Source: Streptomyces scabiei 87.22
GTDB taxonomy: Bacteria; Actinomycetota; Actinomycetes; Streptomycetales; Streptomycetaceae
DNA length: 64,000 nt
Direction: 5' to 3'
Assembly (NCBI RefSeq): GCF_000091305.1
Contig: NC_013929.1
Coordinates: 4,154,001-4,218,000 of the forward strand
Shown here: positions 15,290-25,428 of the stretch, in pieces
Numbering within the stretch: the first letter of the stretch is position 1
How the letters are laid out: every line of letters starts with the position of its first letter
The notes under the pieces: generated by a model
Databases searched by the model: none
The model's input: only the letters and a program-made list of their open reading frames with translations
Told to the model about the DNA's origin: nothing
Translations under genes and position numbers: made by a program

Positions 15290-16054
15290 ATGCCTCCCGC
15301 ACGCCCCGTACGCCCCGGACGCGCCCCCGCCATCGTCACGGTCCTCGTCCCGCAGGACCCCCAGTGGCTGCACGACTTCTACATGACCAACGACCGCCTC
15401 CTCGCCCCCTACCACGCGGCCTGGGCCGCCCGGGAGAACGGCGTCGGCGAGCACATCGCGCCCGCCTACCCGCCGGGGCTGGAGAACCTCACGGGCCTGG
15501 ACGCGCCGACCTGCCTGGACGCCTGGGGAAACGTCCACCGCGCGTTCCCGCCCGCGCTGCGCAGCCGCCGCTGTCTGAGGGGAGTCACCGCGGACCCCGC
15601 CCGAGGCAGCGCGCTGCGCGCCCCGGACGGCACCCCGCTGATACCCCTGCACCCCGTCACCGTGACCGAGCAGGACCTGCGCGCCCTCAAGCGGGTCCGC
15701 CGCGCCCTGCGCGCCGGCGCGAAGGCCAACCCCTCGCTCCTCGTCACCCACCACCCCGACGGCTCGGCGGACATCGAGAGCGTGCCGAGCCCCGGCGCGT
15801 ACGCCGGCACCGTCGACCGGACGGTCGCGGTCCTGACCCTCGCCCCCGACCAGGACGTCGCGACCCTGGCCGCCGCACTCACCCCCGACCGCTGCGCCCT
15901 CAGCGCGGACGGCGGCCGGGCCGGGGGCGCACGCCGGGTCACGCTCACCGAGAGCGAGTACGCGGCGTACGACCGCTTCGCGGACCGGCTCGCCGCGGCG
16001 GCCATGACCGGCGAGTTCATGGGCGACCGGGCCCTGTTCCGCAGCCGCTACTGA
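15290..16054 (+). CDS. Protein of unknown function behind a tandem operator
   Basis: A predicted 254-residue soluble protein; no family recognised. I chose ATG 15290 (MPPARPVRPGRAPAIVTVLV) because GAGAGGGA lies seven bases upstream. In-frame starts at 15260 and 15263 lie inside the operator. It has Trp/His/Tyr-rich stretches (DPQWLHDFYMTNDRLLAPYH) and an Arg/Lys-rich helix (DLRALKRVRRALRAGAKA). The stop overlaps the convergent xylanase gene by seven bases. Codon use matches the neighbours. Confidence 0.7.
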   Translation: MPPARPVRPGRAPAIVTVLVPQDPQWLHDFYMTNDRLLAPYHAAWAARENGVGEHIAPAYPPGLENLTGLDAPTCLDAWGNVHRAFPPALRSRRCLRGVTADPARGSALRAPDGTPLIPLHPVTVTEQDLRALKRVRRALRAGAKANPSLLVTHHPDGSADIESVPSPGAYAGTVDRTVAVLTLAPDQDVATLAAALTPDRCALSADGGRAGGARRVTLTESEYAAYDRFADRLAAAAMTGEFMGDRALFRSRY

Positions 16055-17169
16055 CCCGCTGGGGCGGCAGTCACCGGCCGCTGCCCACGGCGCCCGTCCG
16101 CCAACCCGTCCCGCAGCGCCCCGTACGCCGCCTTCCGCCCGTACGTCTCGTCCATCGGCGTCGCCGAACCCTCGCCGTCGAAGACCCCGGGCACCCACGA
16201 GTACTTGTCCGTGAACCCCCACACCGTGAACGACGTGCAGCTGCGCGCCCCCAGGCAGGCGTCCAGCAGCTGCCGGTAGTAGCTCGCCTGCGTCGCCGTC
16301 TTCGTCTCGTCCACCGGCAGGATCATCCGCACGTCCACCTCCGTGAACGCCGTCCGCATCCCCAGCGCCCCGAAGCGCGCGAGGTTCTCCGCGACCCGGC
16401 CCGGGAAGCCGTACTGGATCGCCAGGTGCCCCTGGGCACCGAACCCCTGCACCGGCACGCCCTCGGCCCGCAGCCGCTTCGCGAGTTCGTAGTACGCCGT
16501 GGACTTCGCGTTGACGCCCTCCACGTTGTAGTCGTTGAGGAAGAGCTTCGCCTTCGGGTCGGCGGCGTGCGCCCAGCGGAAGGCGTCCGCGATGTACGAC
16601 GGCCCCAGCTCACGCAGCCAGACCGAGTTCCGCAGGCTGCCGTCCTCCTCGAAGACCTCGTTCACCACGTCCCACTGCTGGATCTTCCCCTTGTACCGCT
16701 TCACCTCGGTCGTGATGTGCTTCCGGAGAATGCCGCGCAGCTCCGTCGCCCCGATCGACCCGTCCGTCACCCCGGCCGTCAGCCAGGCCGGCAACTGGCT
16801 GTGCCAGACCAGGGTGTGCCCGCGCACGACCTGCCCGTTCTTGCGGGCGAAGCGCACCAGATCGTCGGCGGCCTTCCAGTCGTACACCCCCCGCTGCGGC
16901 TCCACCGACTCCCACTTCATGGCGTTCTCGGCGGTCACCGAGTCGAACTCCCGGACCGTCGTCCTGCGGTAGGTCCGGTCGTCCGCGAGGGCCGCCAGGT
17001 CGACGGCCGTCCCGATCCGGACGCCGGCCCGCTCGGCGAGCGCCCGCAACGGCGGCCCGGGACGAGTCCCGTGCGCCGAGGCCGGCTGCGCGGCCACCGC
17101 CGTGGACAGCAGGGCCCCGGCGACCAGCCCGAGCACGGGCAGGCGCAGGCGGTTCGTGTACGTCGTCAT
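16048..17169 (-). CDS. Secreted endo-1,4-beta-xylanase, GH10
   Basis: A 373-residue secreted enzyme starting at ATG 17169 with a Sec signal peptide (cleavage near SAHG, residue about 32). The single GH10 barrel shows RGHTLVWHSQLPAWL, the acid/base motif WDVVNE and the nucleophile motif TEVDVR. It hydrolyses the xylan backbone outside the cell. There is no carbohydrate-binding module. The gene starts 17 bases after the GH115 gene, so both are probably on one transcript and jointly handle glucuronoxylan. Confidence 0.93.
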   Translation of the reverse strand: MTTYTNRLRLPVLGLVAGALLSTAVAAQPASAHGTRPGPPLRALAERAGVRIGTAVDLAALADDRTYRRTTVREFDSVTAENAMKWESVEPQRGVYDWKAADDLVRFARKNGQVVRGHTLVWHSQLPAWLTAGVTDGSIGATELRGILRKHITTEVKRYKGKIQQWDVVNEVFEEDGSLRNSVWLRELGPSYIADAFRWAHAADPKAKLFLNDYNVEGVNAKSTAYYELAKRLRAEGVPVQGFGAQGHLAIQYGFPGRVAENLARFGALGMRTAFTEVDVRMILPVDETKTATQASYYRQLLDACLGARSCTSFTVWGFTDKYSWVPGVFDGEGSATPMDETYGRKAAYGALRDGLADGRRGQRPVTAAPAGQ

Positions 17170-17186
17170 CGTGTACGAGTCCCTTC

Positions 17187-20100
17187 TCAGATCCGGTGGC
17201 TCTCCAGCGGCCCCAGATACGTCGGTGTCAGCCCACCCGTGTCGATCACCAGCCGTTGCAGCACCACCGTCGGGTCGACCATCCAGAACGTCAGCCGGTG
17301 CACCCCGGGTCCGGCGACCGTGTGCCGGGTCGCCGTCACGTTGACGTTGTCCGAGGTGTGGCGCGCCCACTGCTTGTTCATGAGCCCGTCGTCGGCCCCG
17401 GTGGCGGCGTGGATGTCGACGACCTGCGGGGCGTCCGCGTCGAAGGAGACGGCGTACCGCAGCCCGCCCGTCGCGAGCGCGGGGTTCCGGGGCGAGAGGT
17501 ACGCCAGCACCGTCACCTCGTCCACGGCCGACAGCAGTCCGACCGTGTACTCCAGCCGCGGCCCGGACCCGCCCGGCGTCTGCCGGGCCGCGGTCACCGG
17601 CCACGGCGTCACCCCCGCCCCCGTACGCCCGATCCGCTCGATCCGGCGCCAGCCCACCCGGCCGTCGCGCGACCCCACCGCCCGCGTGTGGTGCTCCGCG
17701 TCGATCGCCACGTATCCGCCCGCCTCGACGAACCCCCGCAGCCTCCGCGCCTCACGCGCCGACGGCTTCTCCGCGACGGCCTTCACCACGACCGAGGCCC
17801 CGGCCCCGCTCACCGTCAACGACGCCTGAGCGCCCCCGGCCGGAACCCGCCCCCAGTCCACCCGGACCCCGACCCGCACCTGCTCCTCGACCCGCCCCCG
17901 GGTCCGGTCCACCACCAGCCAGGGCGCCGACGACTCGATCCGGTACGAGAAGGGCGTACGCCCCCGGTTGAAGACCTCCACGTACTGCCGGGGCCCGGTC
18001 CGGTAAGGGCTGAACACCGGAAGCACCGCCTCGGCACGGGACCGGGGCCACCACTCCCCCGCGTCGTCGGCCCCGTCGACCGCCACCCCCAGCTCCGCCG
18101 CCTCCGGCACCTCGATCCGCCGCACCTGGGGGAAGATCTCGTCCGGCAGCGCCACGTTGTTCCGCTCCGGCTGCTGCCATCCGGCGTTCGGGCCGTAGCG
18201 CTCCACGTCCCCGTAACCGATGTGCGGCTGGGTCTGGAAGCCCCGCCACTTCCCGCCCGCGACCTCGGAGTTGAAGCGGTGGGCCAGCGCGAGATCCTGG
18301 GCGAGTCCCGCCTCGGCGGCCTCGGCGCGACCGTTGGCCGCCGCCCGTCCCTGCCGCGCGTACAGCAGGTTCTGGAACTCCGCCTCCCGCAGCTCGTACA
18401 GGTTCGCGGTGGCCGCCACCTCGTAGCCGACCAGTTCGAACCAGGCGTCCCGCAGGGCCGCCGGCAGTCGCCGCCCCACCCGCTCGGCCCGCTTCGCGAG
18501 CGCCCGCCACTGCTCCGTGACGCGTTCCAGCTCACGGTGCCCGAAGAAGAACGGCGTCGCCCGGTCGTCGTAGACGATCGCCCGCTCGTCCTTCGTGGGG
18601 TCCTTCGCCTCGTCGAGGGTGATCCGGCGGTTCAGCAGCTCCGGCTTGCGACGGGCCTGGAGCTGCCCGTACGCGCCCAGCACCTCGGCGATCTCCGCCG
18701 CCGCCTCGGCCCCGAAGTTCTGCCGCGCGAAACCCCGCTCCCACTCCTCCAGCTCCTTCACGCCCCAACGCCCCGGGTTCCAGGCGTAGTTCATGAAGAA
18801 CTCCGTCGGCAGCTCGTTCCCCTTCAGGTCGCCGACGTTCACCACCCACAGACCGTGATTGCCGTACGCGTCCGCCTGGTGCAGCTGCTCCCACAGGTTC
18901 ACGAGGTTCGCCGTGTCGACCCACTTGTAGTTGCGGCCGACGCCCACGTAGTCGAAGTGGTAGTACAACCCGTAGCCCCCGGGCCGTACGGGCTCCTCCG
19001 GGTCCGGATGCCTGCGGATGTTCCCCCAGTTGTCGTCCGTGAGGACGACGGTGACGTCCTCCGGTGCCCGCAGCCCCCGGTCCCAGTACCGCTGGACCTC
19101 CTTGTAGAGGGTCCACACCTGCGGGGTCTCCTCCACCGGGCGGCCGGTCACCTCCGCGATGATCCGCCGCTGGGTGTCGATGATCTCCCGCATCAGCTCG
19201 ATGCCGTCGCCGTCGGGCAGGCTCGTGTCGCCGTTGCCCCGCATCCCCAGCGTGACGACGCCCTCGAAGTCCTCGTCGACCATGCGCCGGATGCCGTCCC
19301 GCCAGTACTCCCTGATGGCCTCGGCGTTCCGGCGGTACGACCACTCCCCGGTGCCCCCGTAGGGGTCCCGGCCGGGAGTCACCACGTTGCCCGCACTGTC
19401 CCGCACGGCGGGCACCGCATGACGGTTCCACTCCTCGATTCCCCGCATCATGGGCGCCTCGTGCGACGTGCCCATGACAATCCCGTACTGCTTCGCCCGC
19501 GCGTGGTTCTCCGGGTCGTCCTCGGCGAAGGCCCGCCCCCAGACCGCCGGCCAGACGTAGTTCCCCTTCAGCCTCAGCAGCACCTCGAAGACCTTCGCCC
19601 AGAAGTCAGCGGTGAAGCCCCCGGGGTGCCCCGGCGCCTTTCCGGGCCCGAAGAACGCCGGCGCCCAGGTCCCGAGCGCCGGGTTCTCGTCGTTGATGAA
19701 GACCCCCCGGTACTTCACGGCCGGCGTGCCCTGCCCGAACCGGCCCGGCCGCACGTACACCGCGTCCCGGCGCACCGGCGGCACGTCGTCCCACCAGTAC
19801 CAGGGCGAGACACCGAGGCCGTACGACACGTCGTACGCACCGAAGATCGTGCCGCGCGGATCGCTGCCGGCGACGACGAAGGCCCGCCGCACCCCGGGCA
19901 TCGGCCGCTCGACGACCGTCTGCAGGGAGGTCTCCCACTTCCCCCGCACCCCCTCGACGTCCAGCTTCCCGGCCTCGATCAGACCGTCGATCAGCGGACT
20001 GCGCCCGATGGTCCCCACCAGCACGATCTCGGCCGCCGTCTCGTCCCCCGGCCGTACCCCGGTCACCCGCTCGATGTCGTCCCGCAGATCCCCCGCGACC

Positions 20101-20339
20101 CGTACGACCCCGGGGTGATCCTCGGGGCTGACCACCACCGGCGCACCGACCAGCGCGAACGCCCCCGGCACGGGCGTGAAGGAGAGGTACGCGCCGGGGT
20201 CGGTGACCTTCGGCCCGCCCCCGGTGAGCCCGCCCCCCACGGATGCCTCCTCCGCCCGCGCCACCCCCGGCAGAGCGGGCACCACGGCGAGCCCCGCACC
20301 CGCTCCGAGAACCGTTCTCCGACTGACGTCCGCGGACAT
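17187..20339 (-). CDS. Xylan alpha-1,2-glucuronidase, GH115
   Basis: A 1050-residue exported enzyme starting at ATG 20339. Its N-terminus (SRRTVLGAGAGLAVVPALPG) is a twin-arginine signal, so export folded by Tat is likely. GH115 patterns include GSDPRGTIFGAYDVSYGLG, RLKGNYVWPAVWGRAF and MGTSHEAPMMRG. C-terminal beta-rich domains follow. The family removes 4-O-methyl-glucuronic acid from xylan. It is the first gene of a pair with the GH10 xylanase. A longer start at 20423 would place the twin-arginine signal internally and is rejected. Confidence 0.92.
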   Translation of the reverse strand: MSADVSRRTVLGAGAGLAVVPALPGVARAEEASVGGGLTGGGPKVTDPGAYLSFTPVPGAFALVGAPVVVSPEDHPGVVRVAGDLRDDIERVTGVRPGDETAAEIVLVGTIGRSPLIDGLIEAGKLDVEGVRGKWETSLQTVVERPMPGVRRAFVVAGSDPRGTIFGAYDVSYGLGVSPWYWWDDVPPVRRDAVYVRPGRFGQGTPAVKYRGVFINDENPALGTWAPAFFGPGKAPGHPGGFTADFWAKVFEVLLRLKGNYVWPAVWGRAFAEDDPENHARAKQYGIVMGTSHEAPMMRGIEEWNRHAVPAVRDSAGNVVTPGRDPYGGTGEWSYRRNAEAIREYWRDGIRRMVDEDFEGVVTLGMRGNGDTSLPDGDGIELMREIIDTQRRIIAEVTGRPVEETPQVWTLYKEVQRYWDRGLRAPEDVTVVLTDDNWGNIRRHPDPEEPVRPGGYGLYYHFDYVGVGRNYKWVDTANLVNLWEQLHQADAYGNHGLWVVNVGDLKGNELPTEFFMNYAWNPGRWGVKELEEWERGFARQNFGAEAAAEIAEVLGAYGQLQARRKPELLNRRITLDEAKDPTKDERAIVYDDRATPFFFGHRELERVTEQWRALAKRAERVGRRLPAALRDAWFELVGYEVAATANLYELREAEFQNLLYARQGRAAANGRAEAAEAGLAQDLALAHRFNSEVAGGKWRGFQTQPHIGYGDVERYGPNAGWQQPERNNVALPDEIFPQVRRIEVPEAAELGVAVDGADDAGEWWPRSRAEAVLPVFSPYRTGPRQYVEVFNRGRTPFSYRIESSAPWLVVDRTRGRVEEQVRVGVRVDWGRVPAGGAQASLTVSGAGASVVVKAVAEKPSAREARRLRGFVEAGGYVAIDAEHHTRAVGSRDGRVGWRRIERIGRTGAGVTPWPVTAARQTPGGSGPRLEYTVGLLSAVDEVTVLAYLSPRNPALATGGLRYAVSFDADAPQVVDIHAATGADDGLMNKQWARHTSDNVNVTATRHTVAGPGVHRLTFWMVDPTVVLQRLVIDTGGLTPTYLGPLESHRI

Positions 20340-20437
20340 GCCACACCCCTCGACCGGTCGTCCCGAAGGCTGAATTTGCTCAGCGCCATGACAAATGGTG
20401 GAGGGAGTGAAGCGAGGGGACAACGGGTCGTACGCGC

Positions 20438-20449
20438 CGAATAGTTTCG
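20438..20449 (-). promoter_or_regulatory. Possible CGAA/TTCG operator upstream of the xylan genes
   Basis: CGAA-TAGT-TTCG lies 99 bases upstream of the GH115 start. Short CGAAA/TTTCG-type dyads are reported operators for xylan regulators in streptomycetes. The match here is only four bases per arm, so chance is a real alternative. Confidence 0.3.
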
Positions 20450-20470
20450 AAGTGCCGAAGCTCCGGGGCG

Positions 20471-20496
20471 GCCCGCACGGCCGGTGCCGTGCGGGC
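20471..20496 (-). terminator. Hairpin terminator after the anti-sigma-like gene
   Basis: A perfect 10-bp stem (20471-20480 with 20487-20496, 6-base loop) 14 bases beyond the stop at 20510. There is no long T-run, as is common in Streptomyces. It separates the ECF locus from the xylan genes. Confidence 0.7.
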
Positions 20497-20509
20497 GGCT
20501 CGGCCTAGT

Positions 20510-21091
20510 TCACTTCAAGGACTCCTCGAGCCACTTCGCCCCTTCGTAGGGCACTTCCCTGCAGGGCTTCGCCTTCCCCTTGACCACGTACATGACCCCG
20601 GCCGGGCTGACCGAGTCCTTGATCGGCTCCGGGTCCTCGAAGACCAGGGTGTCGCCAGGACGCAGGGTGTACGTCCACAGAGCGGTCGGATCCGTGACCT
20701 TCTCCGGACCCGGCGTCTCGCCGCGCGGCTTCGCGCAGACATAGCCGCTCCTGGGCCTGTCGAAGCTCGTCAGAACGCCCAGGTCATGCAGTTGCTCCGC
20801 CAACTCTCCCCGGTACTCCCAGGCCGCGAGGTCCTCACCGGTCACAGTGATGGTGCCGTCGTCGTTCCGCTCCACCGCGTACGCCTTCGACCCACCGCTC
20901 GACGACGGCAGCCCCACCACCACCCCCGCCGCCGCGACGCACGCCGCGAGGGCGACCAGCGCCCGCCGGGTCGTGACCGTGCGGCGGACCGCGGGCACGG
21001 GCGCGGGCGCGTCCTCGGCGCGCAGCGCGATCTCCCGCCGGAGCTCGTCCAGCAGCCGGTCCTCGAAGGTCTTCGTCGTCCTCGTGGTCAT
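20510..21091 (-). CDS. Single-pass membrane protein, probable ECF partner
   Basis: A 193-residue protein with a cytosolic N-terminus (EDRLLDELRREIALRAED), one membrane segment near residues 43-62 and an outer domain of about 120 residues containing VERNDDGTITVTGEDLAAW. Its start overlaps the stop of the ECF sigma gene (ATGA), so the two are coupled. The N-terminal region is short and lacks the HxxxCxxC zinc motif of ZAS anti-sigma factors. It may be an anti-sigma factor of another type or an effector; direct regulation is inferred from position. Confidence 0.7.
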   Translation of the reverse strand: MTTRTTKTFEDRLLDELRREIALRAEDAPAPVPAVRRTVTTRRALVALAACVAAAGVVVGLPSSSGGSKAYAVERNDDGTITVTGEDLAAWEYRGELAEQLHDLGVLTSFDRPRSGYVCAKPRGETPGPEKVTDPTALWTYTLRPGDTLVFEDPEPIKDSVSPAGVMYVVKGKAKPCREVPYEGAKWLEESLK

Positions 21092-21639
21092 GCCTCTCCC
21101 CCTGCGTAGCTGAGCCCTGCCGGATGGTCACTGCCCACCGCCGCCGAGCGGAGCGCCCGGCGGGCCCGGTGCAGCCGTACGCGTGCCGTGACCTTGCGTA
21201 TCCCCAGCGCCGTGGCGGCCTCGGAGACGCTCAACTGGTCGACGGCGACCAGTTCGACGACCGCGCGCTCGCCCTCGGGGAGCCCGTCCAGCGCGGCCAG
21301 TGCCCGCCGTCCGGCCGCCTCGGCGTCGAGCTTGTCCTCCAGCCGGCCGATGTCGTCTGCCTCCAGCAGCCGGCGGCCGGCGATCCGGCCGCCGAGCACG
21401 CTCTGCCGTGCGCTGCGCCGCGCCTCCGCCGCGACCACGTTGCGCGCGATGCCGTAGAGCCAGGCCGTCTCGCTTCCGAGTTCGGGGCGGTAGGCGCGGG
21501 CGGAGTCGATCACCGCGAGGAAGGTCTCGGCGGTGAGATCGGCGACGGTGTGCGGATCGGTGACCCGCCGGGCCATGAAGCGGGTGACGGCGTCGACATG
21601 GCGGCGGTAGAAGACCTCGAAGGCCGCCGGATCGTACAT
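21088..21639 (-). CDS. ECF-type RNA polymerase sigma factor
   Basis: A 183-residue sigma factor with region 2 (FYRRHVDAVTRFMARRVTDP, then DLTAETFLAVIDSA) and region 4 (LPEGERAVVELVAVDQLSVSEAATALGI, the helix-turn-helix). I chose ATG 21639 (MYDPAAFEVFYRR) because GGGAGG precedes it by four bases; a TTG at 21684 is the alternative. It is followed directly by its membrane partner. The signal sensed and the regulon cannot be read here. Confidence 0.9.
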   Translation of the reverse strand: MYDPAAFEVFYRRHVDAVTRFMARRVTDPHTVADLTAETFLAVIDSARAYRPELGSETAWLYGIARNVVAAEARRSARQSVLGGRIAGRRLLEADDIGRLEDKLDAEAAGRRALAALDGLPEGERAVVELVAVDQLSVSEAATALGIRKVTARVRLHRARRALRSAAVGSDHPAGLSYAGGEA

Positions 21640-21801
21640 GCCGCCTCCCGGCGGACCGCCGCGGCCTCTGCTGTCCGGTGCCAAGGTACGTACCTCCCGT
21701 GGTCGGTCGTGCTGTCACTGGTACTTGGACCGGGGCGGGAAAGGCGTTACAGGAAAGGGGCCGCGGGCCTCACCGGCCGGCGCGTGTCGGGGGAAACGGA
21801 A

Positions 21802-21833
21802 GAGGCCCGTACGACCGAAGTCGTACGGGCCTC
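21802..21833 (-). terminator. tuf terminator with UUCG tetraloop
   Basis: A perfect 14-bp stem (21802-21815 with 21820-21833) whose transcript loop on the minus strand is UUCG, followed by TTCCGTTTCC. It lies 64 bases after the tuf stop and closes the str operon. Confidence 0.9.
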
Positions 21834-21896
21834 CCCGGAGAACTACCGAGCCCTCGGACCCAACCGGGTCCTCGGACCTACCGGGTCAGTTCAAGG

Positions 21897-23090
<1,194 letters not shown>

Positions 23091-23169
23091 GGGGGTCCTC
23101 CTGGGAGTGGTTCTGGAACGCCTTGCTTCATCGGCGCCAGGTGATCTTTGCTGGAAAGTCCGGGTCCTT

Positions 23170-23201
23170 GGGCAAACACCCGTGTTCGCGGGTGTTTGCC
23201 C
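23170..23201 (-). terminator. Hairpin in the fusA-tuf gap (attenuator or partial terminator)
   Basis: A perfect 13-bp stem (23170-23182 with 23189-23201) with a 6-base loop sits about 60 bases after the fusA stop and before tuf. It may reduce readthrough and let tuf use its own promoter or a processed end. Confidence 0.7.
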
Positions 23202-23259
23202 CCTGAGGCTCCGGAGTCAAGCCTAAAGCGTGTGGACGCGGTGCGTGGAACGCGGTGCG

Positions 23260-25389
23260 TTACTCGCCCTTGGCCTTCGCGATGATCTCCTCGGCGACGT
23301 TCCGCGGAACCTCGGCGTAGGAGTCGAACTGCATCGAGTAGCTTGCGCGACCCGAGGTCTTGCTGCGGAGGTCTCCGACGTAGCCGAACATCTCCGAGAG
23401 GGGCACGAGGCCCTTCACGACGCGGGCGCCGCTGCGCTCCTCCATGGCCTGGATCTGGCCACGGCGGGAGTTGAGGTCGCCGATGACGTCGCCCATGGAC
23501 TCCTCGGGCGTGGTGACCTCGACGGCCATCATCGGCTCAAGAAGAACGGGAGAAGCCTTGCGCGCGGCCTCCTTGAAGGCCTGCGAACCGGCGATCTTGA
23601 ACGCCAGCTCGGAGGAGTCGACCTCGTGGTAGCCACCGTCGATGAGCGTGACGCGGACGCCCGTCATCTCGTAGCCCGCGAGGATGCCGAACTGCATGGC
23701 CTCCTGCGCACCGGCGTCCACCGACGGGATGTACTCCCGCGGGATACGGCCACCGGTGACCTTGTTGACGAACTCGTACGCCGGCCCGTCGGACTCGGTG
23801 ATCGGCTCGATCGCGATCTGCACCTTGGCGAACTGACCGGTACCACCGGTCTGCTTCTTGTGGGTGTAGTCCACGCGCTCGACGGCCTTGCGGATCGTCT
23901 CACGGTACGCGACCTGAGGCTTGCCGACGTTGGCCTCGACCTTGAACTCACGGCGCATACGGTCGACCAGCACCTCGAGGTGCAGCTCGCCCATACCACC
24001 GATGATGGTCTGGCCGGTCTCCTCGTCCGAGTGGACCTGGAAGGAGGGGTCCTCCTCCGCGAGACGCTGGATGGCGACACCCAGCTTCTCCTGGTCACCC
24101 TTGGACTTGGGCTCGATGGCGACCTGGATGACCGGCGCCGGGAAGTCCATGGACTCCAGGATCACCGGCTGCTTGTCGTCGCACAGCGTCTCACCGGTCG
24201 TGGTCTGCTTCAGACCCATGACGGCGATGATGTCGCCGGCGCCCACCGACTCGATCTCCTCACGCTTGTTCGCGTGCATACGGTAGATCTTGCCGATGCG
24301 CTCCTTCTTGCCCTTGACGGAGTTCAGCACGGCGGTGCCGGACTCCAGGCGGCCCGAGTAGACCCGGACGAAGGTGAGCTTGCCGAGGTGCGGGTCGCTC
24401 ATGATCTTGAACGCCAGCGCGGACAGCGGCTCCTCGTCGGAGGGCTTGCGCTTGACGACGACCTCGGGGTCCTTGACGTCGTGACCCTCGATGGCCTCGA
24501 CGTCGAGCGGGGTCGGCAGGTAGCGCACGACCGCGTCGAGCAGGGGCTGGACGCCCTTGTTCTTGAACGCGGTGCCACAGAACACCGGGGTGACCGTGAC
24601 GCCGTCGGACTTGCCGGACGCGATGGTGATGCGACGGATCGCGGCGTACAGCTGCTCCTCGGTGGGCTCCTGGCCCTCCAGGAACAGCTCCATGATCTCG
24701 TCGTCGTTCTCCGCGACGGTCTCGACCAGGCGACCGCGGTACTCCTCGGCGGCCTCGGCGTGCGTGGCCGGGATGTCGACGACGTCGTACATCTCGCCCT
24801 TGGCCGCTTCGGCGGACCACACGAGCGCCTTCATGCGGACCAGGTCCACAACGCCCTTGAAGTCCATCTCGGCACCGATCGGCAGCTGCATGATGATCGG
24901 GACGGCGCCGAGGCGGTCCTTGATCATGTCCACGCAGCGGTGGAACTCCGCGCCGGTCCGGTCGAGCTTGTTGACGAAGCAGATACGCGGCACGCCGTAA
25001 CGGTCGGCCTGACGCCACACCGTCTCGGACTGCGGCTCGACACCCGCGACACCGTCGAACACGGTGACGGCACCGTCGAGGACGCGGAGCGAACGCTCCA
25101 CCTCGACCGTGAAGTCCACGTGACCCGGGGTGTCGATGATGTTGATCGTGTAGTCGTTGTCCTCGAGCGGCCAGTGACAGGTGGTGGCAGCAGAGGTGAT
25201 CGTGATGCCACGCTCCTGCTCCTGCTCCATCCAGTCCATGGTGGCGGCGCCGTCGTGGACCTCACCGATCTTGTAGCTGACGCCGGTGTAGAAGAGGATC
25301 CGCTCGGTGGTGGTCGTCTTGCCCGCGTCGATGTGGGCCATGATCCCGATGTTGCGGACCCTGGCCAGGTCAAGTGAAGTGGTAGCCAT
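23260..25389 (-). CDS. fusA: Elongation factor G
   Basis: EF-G (709 residues, usual size) is the translocase of the ribosome. P-loop AHIDAGKTTTTERIL, switch II DTPGHVDFT and NKLD are present, followed by domains II to V ending near FGYVGDLRSKTSGRASYS. It lies 39 bases after rpsG in the str operon. Start ATG 25389 is supported by its conserved N-terminus (MATTSLDLARVRNIGIMAHI). Confidence 0.99.
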   Translation of the reverse strand: MATTSLDLARVRNIGIMAHIDAGKTTTTERILFYTGVSYKIGEVHDGAATMDWMEQEQERGITITSAATTCHWPLEDNDYTINIIDTPGHVDFTVEVERSLRVLDGAVTVFDGVAGVEPQSETVWRQADRYGVPRICFVNKLDRTGAEFHRCVDMIKDRLGAVPIIMQLPIGAEMDFKGVVDLVRMKALVWSAEAAKGEMYDVVDIPATHAEAAEEYRGRLVETVAENDDEIMELFLEGQEPTEEQLYAAIRRITIASGKSDGVTVTPVFCGTAFKNKGVQPLLDAVVRYLPTPLDVEAIEGHDVKDPEVVVKRKPSDEEPLSALAFKIMSDPHLGKLTFVRVYSGRLESGTAVLNSVKGKKERIGKIYRMHANKREEIESVGAGDIIAVMGLKQTTTGETLCDDKQPVILESMDFPAPVIQVAIEPKSKGDQEKLGVAIQRLAEEDPSFQVHSDEETGQTIIGGMGELHLEVLVDRMRREFKVEANVGKPQVAYRETIRKAVERVDYTHKKQTGGTGQFAKVQIAIEPITESDGPAYEFVNKVTGGRIPREYIPSVDAGAQEAMQFGILAGYEMTGVRVTLIDGGYHEVDSSELAFKIAGSQAFKEAARKASPVLLEPMMAVEVTTPEESMGDVIGDLNSRRGQIQAMEERSGARVVKGLVPLSEMFGYVGDLRSKTSGRASYSMQFDSYAEVPRNVAEEIIAKAKGE

Positions 25390-25428
25390 AAGGCTTCGGT
25401 CTTCTCTCGGTCTCGATGGGGGTAGCGA

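Noticed and set aside
17196..20444. A 1082-codon plus-strand frame opposite the GH115 gene
   Set aside because: The minus strand encodes a complete GH115 enzyme with a signal peptide; the plus frame has low-complexity Arg/Pro/His content only.
20438..20449. Firm assignment of a xylan-regulator operator
   Set aside because: Only four bases per arm match; kept as a low-confidence feature rather than a finding.
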